From the NCBI GenBank assembly GCA_046590205.1, contig JBKJTT010000080.1, positions 1-49,375 on the forward strand: DNA of 49,375 bases, read 5' to 3'. A program made the translations under genes and the position numbers. The stretch is from DATDEW01 sp046590205. Lineage in GTDB: Bacteria; Bacteroidota; Ignavibacteria; Palsa-1295. Below are positions 7,667 to 16,258 of the stretch, one piece after another. The notes under the pieces are model-generated. The model was not told the origin of the DNA. It saw nothing but the letters and a program-made list of their open reading frames with translations, and did no database searches. Within the stretch, counting starts at the first letter, position 1. Every line of letters begins with the position of its first letter.

Positions 7667-10657
7667 CTACTTAATAACCGTTATCTTTTCTGTTGCGATA
7701 AGACCTTTCTCATTCGAAAGAGAGATGATGTATGTACCATTAGCAAGTGTATTGGCTTGAAGTTCGATGTCGCTTGTTCCAATCCCAACTCTCATCTCTT
7801 GTGAAAGCATCTTTATCCCCGAAGCAGTACTGATAATTTCTACGAAGACATTCTCTTCCGAATTCTCACCGTTTGTTAGGTTCAACGTTATCGGAGTGCC
7901 AATGCCATAATAAGGATTCGGACGAACAGAATTCAATACTATCTTACCTGTATAGCTTTCGCCTCTAACTGAATTAAGCGGCTCGGCGCGAAGGTCAGAA
8001 ATATCTATCACAAATGCTCCGCGCGCATGAGTAGCTGCGATGAGATAATTCTTATATCTCGTGACATGCTCTACAACAACAGGTGGAAGCCCTTCGCCAA
8101 GTGTTGCCCAATTTTTACCACCGTTTGTGGTGACGAAGACACCAATATCAGTACCAACGATAATGCATTGATTCCTCGCAAGCGGGTTACCTTGCTCTGC
8201 GACCGTATCAATGATGAACGAGTTGATCGGTGCAGAAGGCAGATCACCTGTTATACTTGTCCATTTGGCTCCATCCACTGTTTTATATATGCGATTTGTA
8301 GTGAAACTTGAAAGCGAACAAAATCCCCTTAGAGAATCACTCCTATCTGGCACGATACATGAGACGTATGCAGCTGCCAATCCCGCATCGGCTCTGATCC
8401 AACGAGGCATAGAGTCTTGATGTAAAGACGGATCGTACGCTGTTCTATATAAACTTGCGCGAGATTGATTGAGTAAACCGCCAACCCATAGCATCGGGCG
8501 GTTATTTTCATCTCTAACTCCTACACCTACAGCATTAATATATCCTGTGTACCAATTACTTGGCTTATTCAATGTACCTCCAAGCTGCGGGCTCCAAACG
8601 CTCCACTTCGTGCTATCAGGATTCGCCCAATCTATCTTCGCACGATAAAGTTTTGTACGTGGAGTATAAAGTTCGTCAGGTCGCTTATCATCAAGGACAA
8701 CAGGCGGAATAAATGAGCAGCTTTCATTCGTATCTGTGAGGCGGTTAGCACCATGTGTTAGTATTCGGCTTATCTGATACCAGCGATAAGTGTTATCTGC
8801 AGAACCTTCATCGGTCGTGAGATTTGGACGAAGAGAGTCAAGCGTATTCTTAACAAAAACTTTACCAAGTTGAAGAGAAGTGATGAGCTTTTCTTTATCG
8901 GTTGGATGTGCCTGCGCCCAGCCGCCATCGCCTCTATTTATCCATCGCCAATCGGGTTCATTCGTCAAGCCGCTTGAGATAGAACCATTATCTTGTGTAC
9001 CGCCGATAAGTTTGATAGAATCAGGCGGAAAGTTATCACCTAAGTGCGTCATCCCGACGCTCCATGGCTCAAGGTGATAGATCATGGTCATCGGAATACC
9101 TTTTAATTGTGTCCACTTATCACCGTAGTTCGTTGTGTTGAATACACCGCCGTCGGAGCCGACGAATAAATCATCCCCACTTGAAGCAGCCGAGAAACCA
9201 AGCGCATGCTGGTCGCTGTGTTGCGTTCTGTCATTTGAAAAATATGCTGGATAACCCCGAGTGATATTTGTAAATGTTGTACCGCCATCGGTTGAGCGGA
9301 CCACATCTATACCACCAATGTATATTTCATTAGGACGCTTCGGATTACCTGCAAGAAAGTTATTGTAACTGCCTTGACGGTAGAACAGATCAACGCTATC
9401 TACATTATTGCCTTTATAAGGAATGCGGAATGTTGAGTCAATACACTTTGTCCAACTATCTCCGGCTGGATTTGTTGTCTTGAAGAGCGCATACAAATTC
9501 TCATCTGTTGCATAACCAGTGATGATATTCGTATCCGTCTTTGTTATGACAGAGTACAATACCGACGATGCTCCAGCATTAACCCATAATAGTGAGGTGC
9601 GCCCAAATCGCTTATCTTTGAGTGCATTTGGGTAGGTAGTCTTTCCCGTATCGATTCGCTTCCAAGATGCACCTGCATCGAGAGAGTGCCAAAGTCCAGT
9701 ATAGGTATATGCCGACTTATCCCATGATGCAGCTATAAGTTCTTGGTTATTGAGCGGATTCATCACAAGATCAATAATGGATATCGGGCGAGATGTTTTA
9801 GTTATTCCGCCACGCACAAGCAAAACATTCTTCCATGTCACTCCAAAGTCAGTTGTCTTGTAGATACCTCGGTTTGAGTCTGCTGCTGTCGTTGAACCGG
9901 GAGCGCATACATAAATGGTATTTCTATCAATGGGGTCAACGATAATCTGCGAAATAGTACGCGTCTTTTCAAGCCCAAGATGTGACCATGAAGTCCCACC
10001 GTCAGTCGTGCGATACAAGCCATTGCCTGGATACGAATCGGCACTGTTGTTTGGCTCGCCTTGTCCGTAATAGACAGTTTCATGATGGTGCGGGTCAATC
10101 GTCAGATAGCCCGAGGGAAGCAAACGGAATGTATCAGTAAGATTTTTCCATGAATTGCCGTGATCTGTCGTCTTCCATACACCGCCTGCCGCAGCACCAG
10201 CATAAAATATATTTGAATCAGTCGGGTGCATTGCAAGTGTAGGTACTCTACCACCTATACCAAACGGACCGACATTTACCCACTTATTCGTCGCTTGTTG
10301 TGCCTGTGGACTGCGGCGTGAATACACTGGCAGTTTACGTGCCTGTTCATGCGCTGCCATGTATAGCTCGGGAGTTACTTCACCATCGGGATATGACGTA
10401 CGTTTGAGCAAGAAGTCATAATTCTTGACCTGTCCGCTTGAGCCCGGTGGCGGATAATGACGCTCAATGATTGGCGCAGGCAGCGTTTCAGACGCTGTAT
10501 CTTTTTTTACCTTCTTCTTTTTGCTCTTCGCTTTTTTGACCTGCTTCTTCTGAACAGTTTTTTTATCAGAGACATCATTGCTTGGCGCAGAATGAACTGA
10601 CACCACTGCAAGACTCAAGATTACAAGCAAAACACTACATATACGAACGTGCTTCAT
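7667..10657 (-). CDS. Large T9SS-exported Asp-box (BNR/sortilin-like) beta-propeller protein
   Basis: The start is set at the ATG opening MKHVRIC, because a signal peptide follows directly; an upstream ATG would add 13 non-signal residues. The 996-residue product has a Lys-rich linker (KKQVKKAKSKKKKVKK) and then at least seven Asp-box motifs such as KTTDHGNSW, RTTDGGTSW, KTTDFGVTW, RSTDGGTTF and VTTNGGKNW, the marks of sortilin/VPS10-type propellers. The C-terminus (NGTYIISLSNEKGLIATEKITVIK type) is a T9SS type A sorting domain, so it is probably exported and surface-anchored. It lies about 70 nt downstream of another T9SS gene on the same strand. The ligand is unknown. Confidence 0.88.
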   Translation of the reverse strand: MKHVRICSVLLVILSLAVVSVHSAPSNDVSDKKTVQKKQVKKAKSKKKKVKKDTASETLPAPIIERHYPPPGSSGQVKNYDFLLKRTSYPDGEVTPELYMAAHEQARKLPVYSRRSPQAQQATNKWVNVGPFGIGGRVPTLAMHPTDSNIFYAGAAAGGVWKTTDHGNSWKNLTDTFRLLPSGYLTIDPHHHETVYYGQGEPNNSADSYPGNGLYRTTDGGTSWSHLGLEKTRTISQIIVDPIDRNTIYVCAPGSTTAADSNRGIYKTTDFGVTWKNVLLVRGGITKTSRPISIIDLVMNPLNNQELIAASWDKSAYTYTGLWHSLDAGASWKRIDTGKTTYPNALKDKRFGRTSLLWVNAGASSVLYSVITKTDTNIITGYATDENLYALFKTTNPAGDSWTKCIDSTFRIPYKGNNVDSVDLFYRQGSYNNFLAGNPKRPNEIYIGGIDVVRSTDGGTTFTNITRGYPAYFSNDRTQHSDQHALGFSAASSGDDLFVGSDGGVFNTTNYGDKWTQLKGIPMTMIYHLEPWSVGMTHLGDNFPPDSIKLIGGTQDNGSISSGLTNEPDWRWINRGDGGWAQAHPTDKEKLITSLQLGKVFVKNTLDSLRPNLTTDEGSADNTYRWYQISRILTHGANRLTDTNESCSFIPPVVLDDKRPDELYTPRTKLYRAKIDWANPDSTKWSVWSPQLGGTLNKPSNWYTGYINAVGVGVRDENNRPMLWVGGLLNQSRASLYRTAYDPSLHQDSMPRWIRADAGLAAAYVSCIVPDRSDSLRGFCSLSSFTTNRIYKTVDGAKWTSITGDLPSAPINSFIIDTVAEQGNPLARNQCIIVGTDIGVFVTTNGGKNWATLGEGLPPVVVEHVTRYKNYLIAATHARGAFVIDISDLRAEPLNSVRGESYTGKIVLNSVRPNPYYGIGTPITLNLTNGENSEENVFVEIISTASGIKMLSQEMRVGIGTSDIELQANTLANGTYIISLSNEKGLIATEKITVIK

Positions 10658-10728
10658 GGGTTTACCTTTATTATCAGATTGATAACGCAAAGGCAAAACC
10701 TATGGATTCCGCTCTCTTTGGCTTTCGG

Positions 10729-12744
10729 TTATTTTACGACCAATATCTTCGCCGAAAGCGGCTTTTGGGTGCCTATAACCCTAATAAAATAGACGCCACT
10801 GGAGAGATTTGTATATGGAAGCTCAAAGTGATACTCCCCTTGGGATAGTACTCTGTCGGTTAATACCGAGAGTGTTCTTCCAGTCGCATCGACAACTGAC
10901 ATCTGAATGTTTGAAGTTCTTTCAAGTGTAAGAGTGATCTGGCTTGAAGTTAGTGTTTGAACAATCGATATTTTACCTTCGGCATTATCCTCTGTTGTTT
11001 TAACAGATGAAGGTCCATACCCATGTTCTATTCCCCATACGCCCGGACTTAAATTATAATATGTACCACTTGGTGATGACTCTAACCGAACTGCATGAAC
11101 CCAGTAAAAATTTGTATCGGGCAATACATTACTAATATTCACAGAAGTACTCTGTATCGGTTGAGGAGTAAAAAGTGTGAAAGGTCCATATCTATTTGGA
11201 GACCGGAAGATATAGTATCCAGCTATGTCTTTATCAGGGGATGAATCCCATTCTAAATGATGTGTTTGATCTTGAGCCTTGCTCTGTATAGTTAAAGCCG
11301 TCGGTGGCATGACCGGATATAGCTTCAACGTTGGGTCGCCCATCAACGCTATGTGAACTAAGTGAGCATTGTTATTTGCTGCAAGGTCACCTGCGTTGTT
11401 TTGTGATTTACGAGCGCAGTATCCAAGTGCTTCACCCATTGCCATTGGATAGAAGTGCCAATAAGGTCTGCCTGACCAAGCACAAGACAATCCATATTCT
11501 GTTGCAAGTGGTGCACGTAGGAAATTATTGGTCGTATTCCAATCACCGAAGTAACTGCCGAAAAGCATCGTAAAGATAGCTTTTGAACCACTTGTTGCAA
11601 AATCATTTGTGGTACCAACACCGCCGGCGCCTTGATCATAGCCGCCACCAGTGCCATAAGCCCATAGATACGGATCAACTGAGAGCGTTGTGAACCAGTC
11701 AATCTCTTTGACGCTATCACGACCTACCATCGTCGGTAGATTGCGCCAACCGCTTGAAGCAAATGCTTCACCGCTAAAATATCCGAAATTATCGTCAATA
11801 AGTCCGCGCTTGGGAGCTGTCAAAAGTCCAACACGATAGTTATGATCTTTATCAAGATACTGCTTTAGCAATTCTTTTTCATTTTTGCCAAAGCCCGTCA
11901 TATTCGCAAAGTCAACGCGCCCAACCATGAGGTCAACGTCATCGTCAAGTCGCGCTTGATCAAACTTTCCGTCTCCTGCCATATTCCATTGTGCGGGGCG
12001 GATGTTCTTTTCTTCAAGAGGTGGGTTACTAAGTTGCGGATCATCTTCATTCACTTCATCAGTCCATTCCATATCGAACTCGCCATAATACACATCAGCG
12101 GGCCATGCTCCGATATGATCACCGTGTCCATCCGGCACTAAATATCCTGAATACGGAACAGGTACTCTGCCTAAAAGAAACACTGTTGTATACTTTGTCG
12201 GGTCTGCAAAGTACCGGTTGCTAATTTTTTCTTTTACATCAATCGGCTTGTCATCGCGTGAGACATTAATGCGTGTAACGTTATAGCCATCTGCAAAGAG
12301 GTCTCGCTCTAATCGTTCAAGCTCGTTCTTCAATTCAGTTGCGTATGTCGTATCGACGACAAGGAATATGCCGCCTTTATCACGTTTTGCAGGGACATTT
12401 ATACCGCTTGTAACATATCCCCATGCTGTAATTGTAGCACCGGCAGATAGAACTTTACGAACACGATATTCATACGCCTTCCCGACTTCAACTGTTGTAT
12501 CACGATAGAGGGAATCCATCTTCACAACTGTCTTTGCAGTCCCCCAACTTCCGTCTCCAAGTAAACGGCGGTTCACCTGAATACTAGTCGCTCTTGGATC
12601 AGCTTTCCATTGAAGCGTTATTGATGGCTTTGAGGAGTCCACAACGACATCAAGCTCTACCGCTACATCACGCGATACTTGAGCGAGGGCATTGGTAGCA
12701 AGCAATACTAATGAAAGTATGGTAAAACGAAAGAATGTTTTCAT
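10729..12744 (-). CDS. T9SS-exported gingipain-fold (C25-like) protein with fn3 domains
   Basis: The start is placed at MKTFFRF, which opens a signal peptide ending near ALAQ. The 671-residue protein then shows an fn3-like domain (to about 110) and a region resembling the Peptidase C25 fold (FLLGRVPVPYSG, GAWPADVYYGEFD, LMVGRVDF, then a long GEALGY segment). A second fn3 domain follows (about 480-580), then a T9SS sorting domain ending LSAKILVVK. Where C25 enzymes carry the catalytic Cys after a hydrophobic strand, this protein reads MLFGSYFGDW with no Cys, so it may be inactive or use another residue. The C25 assignment is by pattern only. Confidence 0.7.
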   Translation of the reverse strand: MKTFFRFTILSLVLLATNALAQVSRDVAVELDVVVDSSKPSITLQWKADPRATSIQVNRRLLGDGSWGTAKTVVKMDSLYRDTTVEVGKAYEYRVRKVLSAGATITAWGYVTSGINVPAKRDKGGIFLVVDTTYATELKNELERLERDLFADGYNVTRINVSRDDKPIDVKEKISNRYFADPTKYTTVFLLGRVPVPYSGYLVPDGHGDHIGAWPADVYYGEFDMEWTDEVNEDDPQLSNPPLEEKNIRPAQWNMAGDGKFDQARLDDDVDLMVGRVDFANMTGFGKNEKELLKQYLDKDHNYRVGLLTAPKRGLIDDNFGYFSGEAFASSGWRNLPTMVGRDSVKEIDWFTTLSVDPYLWAYGTGGGYDQGAGGVGTTNDFATSGSKAIFTMLFGSYFGDWNTTNNFLRAPLATEYGLSCAWSGRPYWHFYPMAMGEALGYCARKSQNNAGDLAANNNAHLVHIALMGDPTLKLYPVMPPTALTIQSKAQDQTHHLEWDSSPDKDIAGYYIFRSPNRYGPFTLFTPQPIQSTSVNISNVLPDTNFYWVHAVRLESSPSGTYYNLSPGVWGIEHGYGPSSVKTTEDNAEGKISIVQTLTSSQITLTLERTSNIQMSVVDATGRTLSVLTDRVLSQGEYHFELPYTNLSSGVYFIRVIGTQKPLSAKILVVK

Positions 12745-12801
12745 AGGGGAATTAAGATCAAAACTCATAAAATAAACACATTTTTGACAAAGAAGTTACT
12801 T

Positions 12802-13380
12802 TCAGAATCCGAGTGTCAGTTCATCTTCAAGAATCAATGAAAAAGGTGCTTCGCAGACAGCAACCCACCCTTGACCTGAATGCCGCATCAAGTATAGCTC
12901 ACCAAGCATAAACTTACGCCTGTATATCTTTGAGTTGAACTCCCCCCATGCAAGGTCATACATTGCAGGCTTGAGGTCTTTATAGCCGATTGTCATGTGT
13001 GGTGCATACGGAAGCGACGAGCTATTTCCTTCCCTCACCTTGAACTCCTTATTAAATGCTTTGGTAATATCTTTGAAGAGCATTTTTAGATGCTCATTCT
13101 TTTCTGGTTGAACAAATATGACGCGTTTCTCGAATGTCCCAAATCCATCGAATGATAACTCAAATGGCGAGTGCTTCTTCAAGAACTTTGCAAGGAAGTT
13201 AGTAAGCTTAAACTCATCATCTTGAGAATACTCGAAAGGAGGAATAACTGTGATGTGTGCCGGACGCTTAAGTGCTTCTTTCGATTGATATATGTCAGCA
13301 AACCGTTTCTTAAACTCCTGCACCTCCGAGTATATCGGTTCAGGGGGAAGTATCGCTATCATGTATATTGACGTTCTCAT
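12802..13380 (-). CDS. 2H phosphoesterase / 2'-5' RNA ligase-like protein (LigT/YjcG type)
   Basis: The start is taken at MRTSIYMIAILPPE; an upstream start would add an odd hydrophobic lead. The 192-residue protein has the two HxT signature motifs of the 2H superfamily, H42-I-T44 (AHITVIPPF) and H128-M-T130 (APHMTIGY), spaced as usual. These enzymes open or ligate 2',3'-cyclic or 2'-5' phosphodiester bonds in RNA or small molecules; the substrate here is unknown. It is the last gene of a minus-strand run from lpd and the Cys-rich membrane proteins, 57 nt after the nearest one. Confidence 0.85.
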   Translation of the reverse strand: MRTSIYMIAILPPEPIYSEVQEFKKRFADIYQSKEALKRPAHITVIPPFEYSQDDEFKLTNFLAKFLKKHSPFELSFDGFGTFEKRVIFVQPEKNEHLKMLFKDITKAFNKEFKVREGNSSSLPYAPHMTIGYKDLKPAMYDLAWGEFNSKIYRRKFMLGELYLMRHSGQGWVAVCEAPFSLILEDELTLGF

Positions 13381-13437
13381 ATAGGTGCCTATAACTATGA
13401 GAACAATATACAAACAAACCACATTGCTTTTCTATCT

Positions 13438-13776
13438 TTATGAGACCCAATTGCAAAATGCAATACGACATTGCGGACAATACCAATCGACAGTAAATTT
13501 GAGTCTCGGTGTAGGTACCACACAGCCGCCCCAAGAATAGTAATGACGGTTAGGGAAATTAGTATAAGTAATATCAAACAATGAAATGGTCTTGTTCACA
13601 CGCGGACGACCATACTTCACACGCATAGCTTCTTTTCGCATCTCAACGTTGTGCAAACTACATATTCTATGCTGACTTCTGGCATATATCTCTTTCTTGA
13701 TGACAAGCCGAATTAGACCTGCTATCGCCACAAGGTCGAGCATTAGTAACACTATAAGTATCAGCCTGCGTCTCAT
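13438..13776 (-). CDS. Small membrane-anchored CxxH/CPxC protein (paralogue B)
   Basis: The ATG at MRRRLILIV is chosen because it places a single transmembrane helix (about residues 5-26) at the N-terminus, as in the neighbouring paralogue. The 112-residue protein then carries C39-S-L-H42 and C100-P-Q-C103, a likely four-ligand metal site split by about 57 residues. The same layout occurs in the gene upstream (13809-14177), although the middle segments have diverged. I do not recognise a family; zinc or iron binding, or thiol chemistry, outside the cytoplasm is inference. Confidence 0.7.
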   Translation of the reverse strand: MRRRLILIVLLMLDLVAIAGLIRLVIKKEIYARSQHRICSLHNVEMRKEAMRVKYGRPRVNKTISLFDITYTNFPNRHYYSWGGCVVPTPRLKFTVDWYCPQCRIAFCNWVS

Positions 13777-13808
13777 TACAACAGGCAAGTTGCAAATGCT
13801 ATGCCAAA

Positions 13809-14177
13809 CTACATCGTCTGCCCTAACGAGAACTTCTTCTTTGCTTCGCGGCAATCGGGGCAGAACCAAACCTGTGATTTAGTCATGTTCTTATGCTCGT
13901 CGTCCTTATACCACTCAAGCAGATAAAATGTATCCTGCGCTAACGGGAAGTATATATTTCGGTTTGCGATGAATGCGCTATCTACGACCTCGCTCTCGAT
14001 AGCGATCTTTACAGTATCAAGGATGAGATGTACTTGATGCACCGGGCAAAGCTCTTGCTTCTGCTGCGCGGCAGGTGCGATGTCATTAGCACCCTTGAAT
14101 TCATTGCGTACCACGAAGTACCCGGCAACAATGAATGCAAGTACTGCAAGATATTTGAGCTGCAAGAACTTCTTCAT
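13809..14177 (-). CDS. Small membrane-anchored CxxH/CPxC protein (paralogue A)
   Basis: The start is the ATG at MKKFLQLKYL, directly before a hydrophobic helix (residues 7-24). The protein has 122 residues. After the membrane anchor come C44-P-V-H47 and C106-P-D-C109, the same arrangement as in the next gene (13438-13776), which points to tandem duplication. It begins only 10 nt after the lpd stop codon, so co-transcription with lpd is very likely. The function is unknown; the four residues could bind a metal, or the CPxC could act as a redox disulphide. Confidence 0.75.
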   Translation of the reverse strand: MKKFLQLKYLAVLAFIVAGYFVVRNEFKGANDIAPAAQQKQELCPVHQVHLILDTVKIAIESEVVDSAFIANRNIYFPLAQDTFYLLEWYKDDEHKNMTKSQVWFCPDCREAKKKFSLGQTM

Positions 14178-14187
14178 AATTAAACTT

Positions 14188-15624
14188 TTATAAATGTATC
14201 GCTTCACCAAGAGCAACACTTGTTGCTTCCATGACTGCTTCACCGAGTGTTGGATGGGGGTGCATCGTCTTTAAGATACTTTCCGCTGTTGCGCCGTGTG
14301 AGCGTGCAATGACAAGCTCTTCAAGCATCTCTGTTGCTTCGCTACCGATGATGTGTGCGCCGAGAAGTTCGCCGTACTTTGCATCATAAATAAGCTTTAC
14401 GAATCCATCAGTATGACTGATTGCTCTCGCCTTACCGAGTGCCGAGAATGGAAATTTACCAATCTTATATTCAATGCCCTTTTCTTTGACGGCACGTTCG
14501 GTTAAACCGACCGATGCAACCTGTGGCTGGCAATAGGTACAGCCCGGGATGTTATCGTAATCAACGGGAGTAGCATGACCACCGCCGAGATGTTCTGCGG
14601 CGACAATACCTTCGCTCGTTGCAACGTGTGCAAGCCACGGCGGACCCGCCACATCACCAACAGCATAGATGCCTGATACACTTGTCTGCATAAAGTCATC
14701 TACATCAACGAAGCCCTTCGTCATTTTTAGACCAAGCTTCTCGAGTCCGATGTTTTCTGTATTACCTTGCACACCAATGGCGATAAGCGCGCATTCAGCT
14801 TCAAGCTTTTCTTTCTTGCCATCGGCAGTCTCAATTTCAACGACTGTGCTCGTCTTGCCAGGTGTTACCGAAAGAACTTTCGTGCTTGTATAGAGGGACA
14901 AGCCCTTCTTCTTGTATATCTTCTCAAGTTCAACTGATACTTCTGTATCTTCGACAGGAAGGATATTCGGCATCATCTCAACAACAGTTATCTTCGTACC
15001 GAACGTGTGATAGAAATATGCAAACTCAATGCCGATAGCACCAGAGCCAACGATAATCATTGATTCAGGTACGTGATCCATTATCATGGCTTCGGTTGCA
15101 GAAAGGATTCGCTTACCGTCTGGCTTTAACCCAGGAAGCATACGAGCACGTGCACCGGTTGCAATGACAATCTTATTTGCAGTAACGGTGCGTTTATTAC
15201 CTGCAGAGTCTGTTACTTCAATTGAGTTCTTACCTGTAAATACTCCGTTGCCACCAATCAGGTCAATCTTATTCTTCTTGACGAGGTACTCTATTCCCTT
15301 AACGTTACGGTCAGAGACTCCGCGAGAGCGTGAGATGACCTTCGAGAAGTCCACATTGAGGTTGTCATACGTGATACCCCACTCTTTTGGCGCTGCCTTG
15401 AATGTCTCTAATATCTCTGCATTGCGAAGGAGTGCTTTTGTCGGGATACATCCCCAGTTCGTACAAATACCACCGAGACGCTCGCGTTCGATACAAGCGA
15501 CCTTCAGGTTCAGCTGCGAAGAGCGTATCGCAGCAGGATATCCGCCCGGACCACCACCAAGCACAATAACATCATACTCAAAATTATGCTTTTGCACACT
15601 TGCGCCGCCAATAAGATTTGCCAT
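14188..15624 (-). CDS. lpdA: Dihydrolipoyl dehydrogenase (E3)
   Basis: The 478-residue flavoprotein starts at ATG 15624 (a TTG directly upstream is less likely). The N-terminal FAD site is VIVLGGGPGGYPAA; the redox-active disulphide is GGICTNWGCIPTKAL. The NAD site is MIIVGSGAIGIEFAYF, and the C-terminal catalytic His-Glu pair lies in MHPHPTLGEAVMEA. It reoxidises dihydrolipoamide for 2-oxoacid dehydrogenase or glycine-cleavage complexes. No E1/E2 genes are nearby; instead two small Cys-rich membrane proteins follow, the first 10 nt downstream. Confidence 0.97.
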   Translation of the reverse strand: MANLIGGASVQKHNFEYDVIVLGGGPGGYPAAIRSSQLNLKVACIERERLGGICTNWGCIPTKALLRNAEILETFKAAPKEWGITYDNLNVDFSKVISRSRGVSDRNVKGIEYLVKKNKIDLIGGNGVFTGKNSIEVTDSAGNKRTVTANKIVIATGARARMLPGLKPDGKRILSATEAMIMDHVPESMIIVGSGAIGIEFAYFYHTFGTKITVVEMMPNILPVEDTEVSVELEKIYKKKGLSLYTSTKVLSVTPGKTSTVVEIETADGKKEKLEAECALIAIGVQGNTENIGLEKLGLKMTKGFVDVDDFMQTSVSGIYAVGDVAGPPWLAHVATSEGIVAAEHLGGGHATPVDYDNIPGCTYCQPQVASVGLTERAVKEKGIEYKIGKFPFSALGKARAISHTDGFVKLIYDAKYGELLGAHIIGSEATEMLEELVIARSHGATAESILKTMHPHPTLGEAVMEATSVALGEAIHL

Positions 15625-15688
15625 CAATAGTAGATAAATTTCAAGGGCGGAATAACAATAAAACGAAGGGAAAAGTCCGTCTTGGATA

Positions 15689-16126
15689 TTACTTCGAAGG
15701 GACGACTATTTTCTCAGCATACTGCCTGCCTTCGATGAGACTGACTATATAATACAGCCCTGCAGGAAGTGAGCGAGTCTCGATAGCGAAGTCGGTCTTT
15801 CCTGTCTTGAGTGTGCCCTTCAGGTATGACCGAATTTTCTCGCCAGCACTATTTATGAGATAGATTTCAGCACTGGCTCCGTTATTCGGATGAACATCTA
15901 TTGAGAGAACCGTCATTGTTGGCTTTGTGAGAAGCGAAACACTGAACGGCGTCATCTGTTGCCCAATTTCAAGTGAATCAGCTTCTATGGTTCTGTTTAT
16001 CTCTTGATTTCGCGCAACCGATTCTAACTTATCCGATTGGGTTGGTTTCGTCGTAGGCAACTGCTCCTGCGCCGCAACTTGGGACGCGACGGAAAGGACG
16101 ATAAGAGCTGTTACTAACCACTTCAT
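15689..16126 (-). CDS. Minimal T9SS cargo: signal peptide, linker and sorting domain only
   Basis: The 145-residue protein has a signal peptide (cleavage near VAAQE), a polar low-complexity linker (to about residue 65) and a C-terminal T9SS type A sorting domain (SIDVHPNNGASAEIYL, then LPAGLYYIVSLIEGRQYAEKIVV). No separate functional domain is visible, which is unusual because sorting domains normally sit at the end of larger effectors. It lies 64 nt upstream of lpd on the same strand and diverges from queA. A role is not assignable. Confidence 0.75.
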   Translation of the reverse strand: MKWLVTALIVLSVASQVAAQEQLPTTKPTQSDKLESVARNQEINRTIEADSLEIGQQMTPFSVSLLTKPTMTVLSIDVHPNNGASAEIYLINSAGEKIRSYLKGTLKTGKTDFAIETRSLPAGLYYIVSLIEGRQYAEKIVVPSK

Positions 16127-16184
16127 ATTCTATAAATGCTTTTCCACTGTTTGAGGTTACAGTTGGACTTAAGTTTAAATTCAT

Positions 16185-16197
16185 CTGGTATTACCAG
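16185..16197. promoter_or_regulatory. Short palindrome in the divergent queA intergenic region
   Basis: CTGGTA-T-TACCAG is a perfect 6-bp inverted repeat in the 132-nt region between the divergent starts at 16126 and 16259. It could be an operator for either gene; the evidence is symmetry and position only. Confidence 0.3.
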
Positions 16198-16258
16198 TTT
16201 TTCTATGGATGGGGCGTCCATACTGACACTAACCCCGAAATAGACCAAATGTTACATT

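Noticed and set aside
15086..15637. 183-codon frame antisense to lpdA
   Set aside because: Covered by the well-supported lpdA frame; the translation has no recognisable features.
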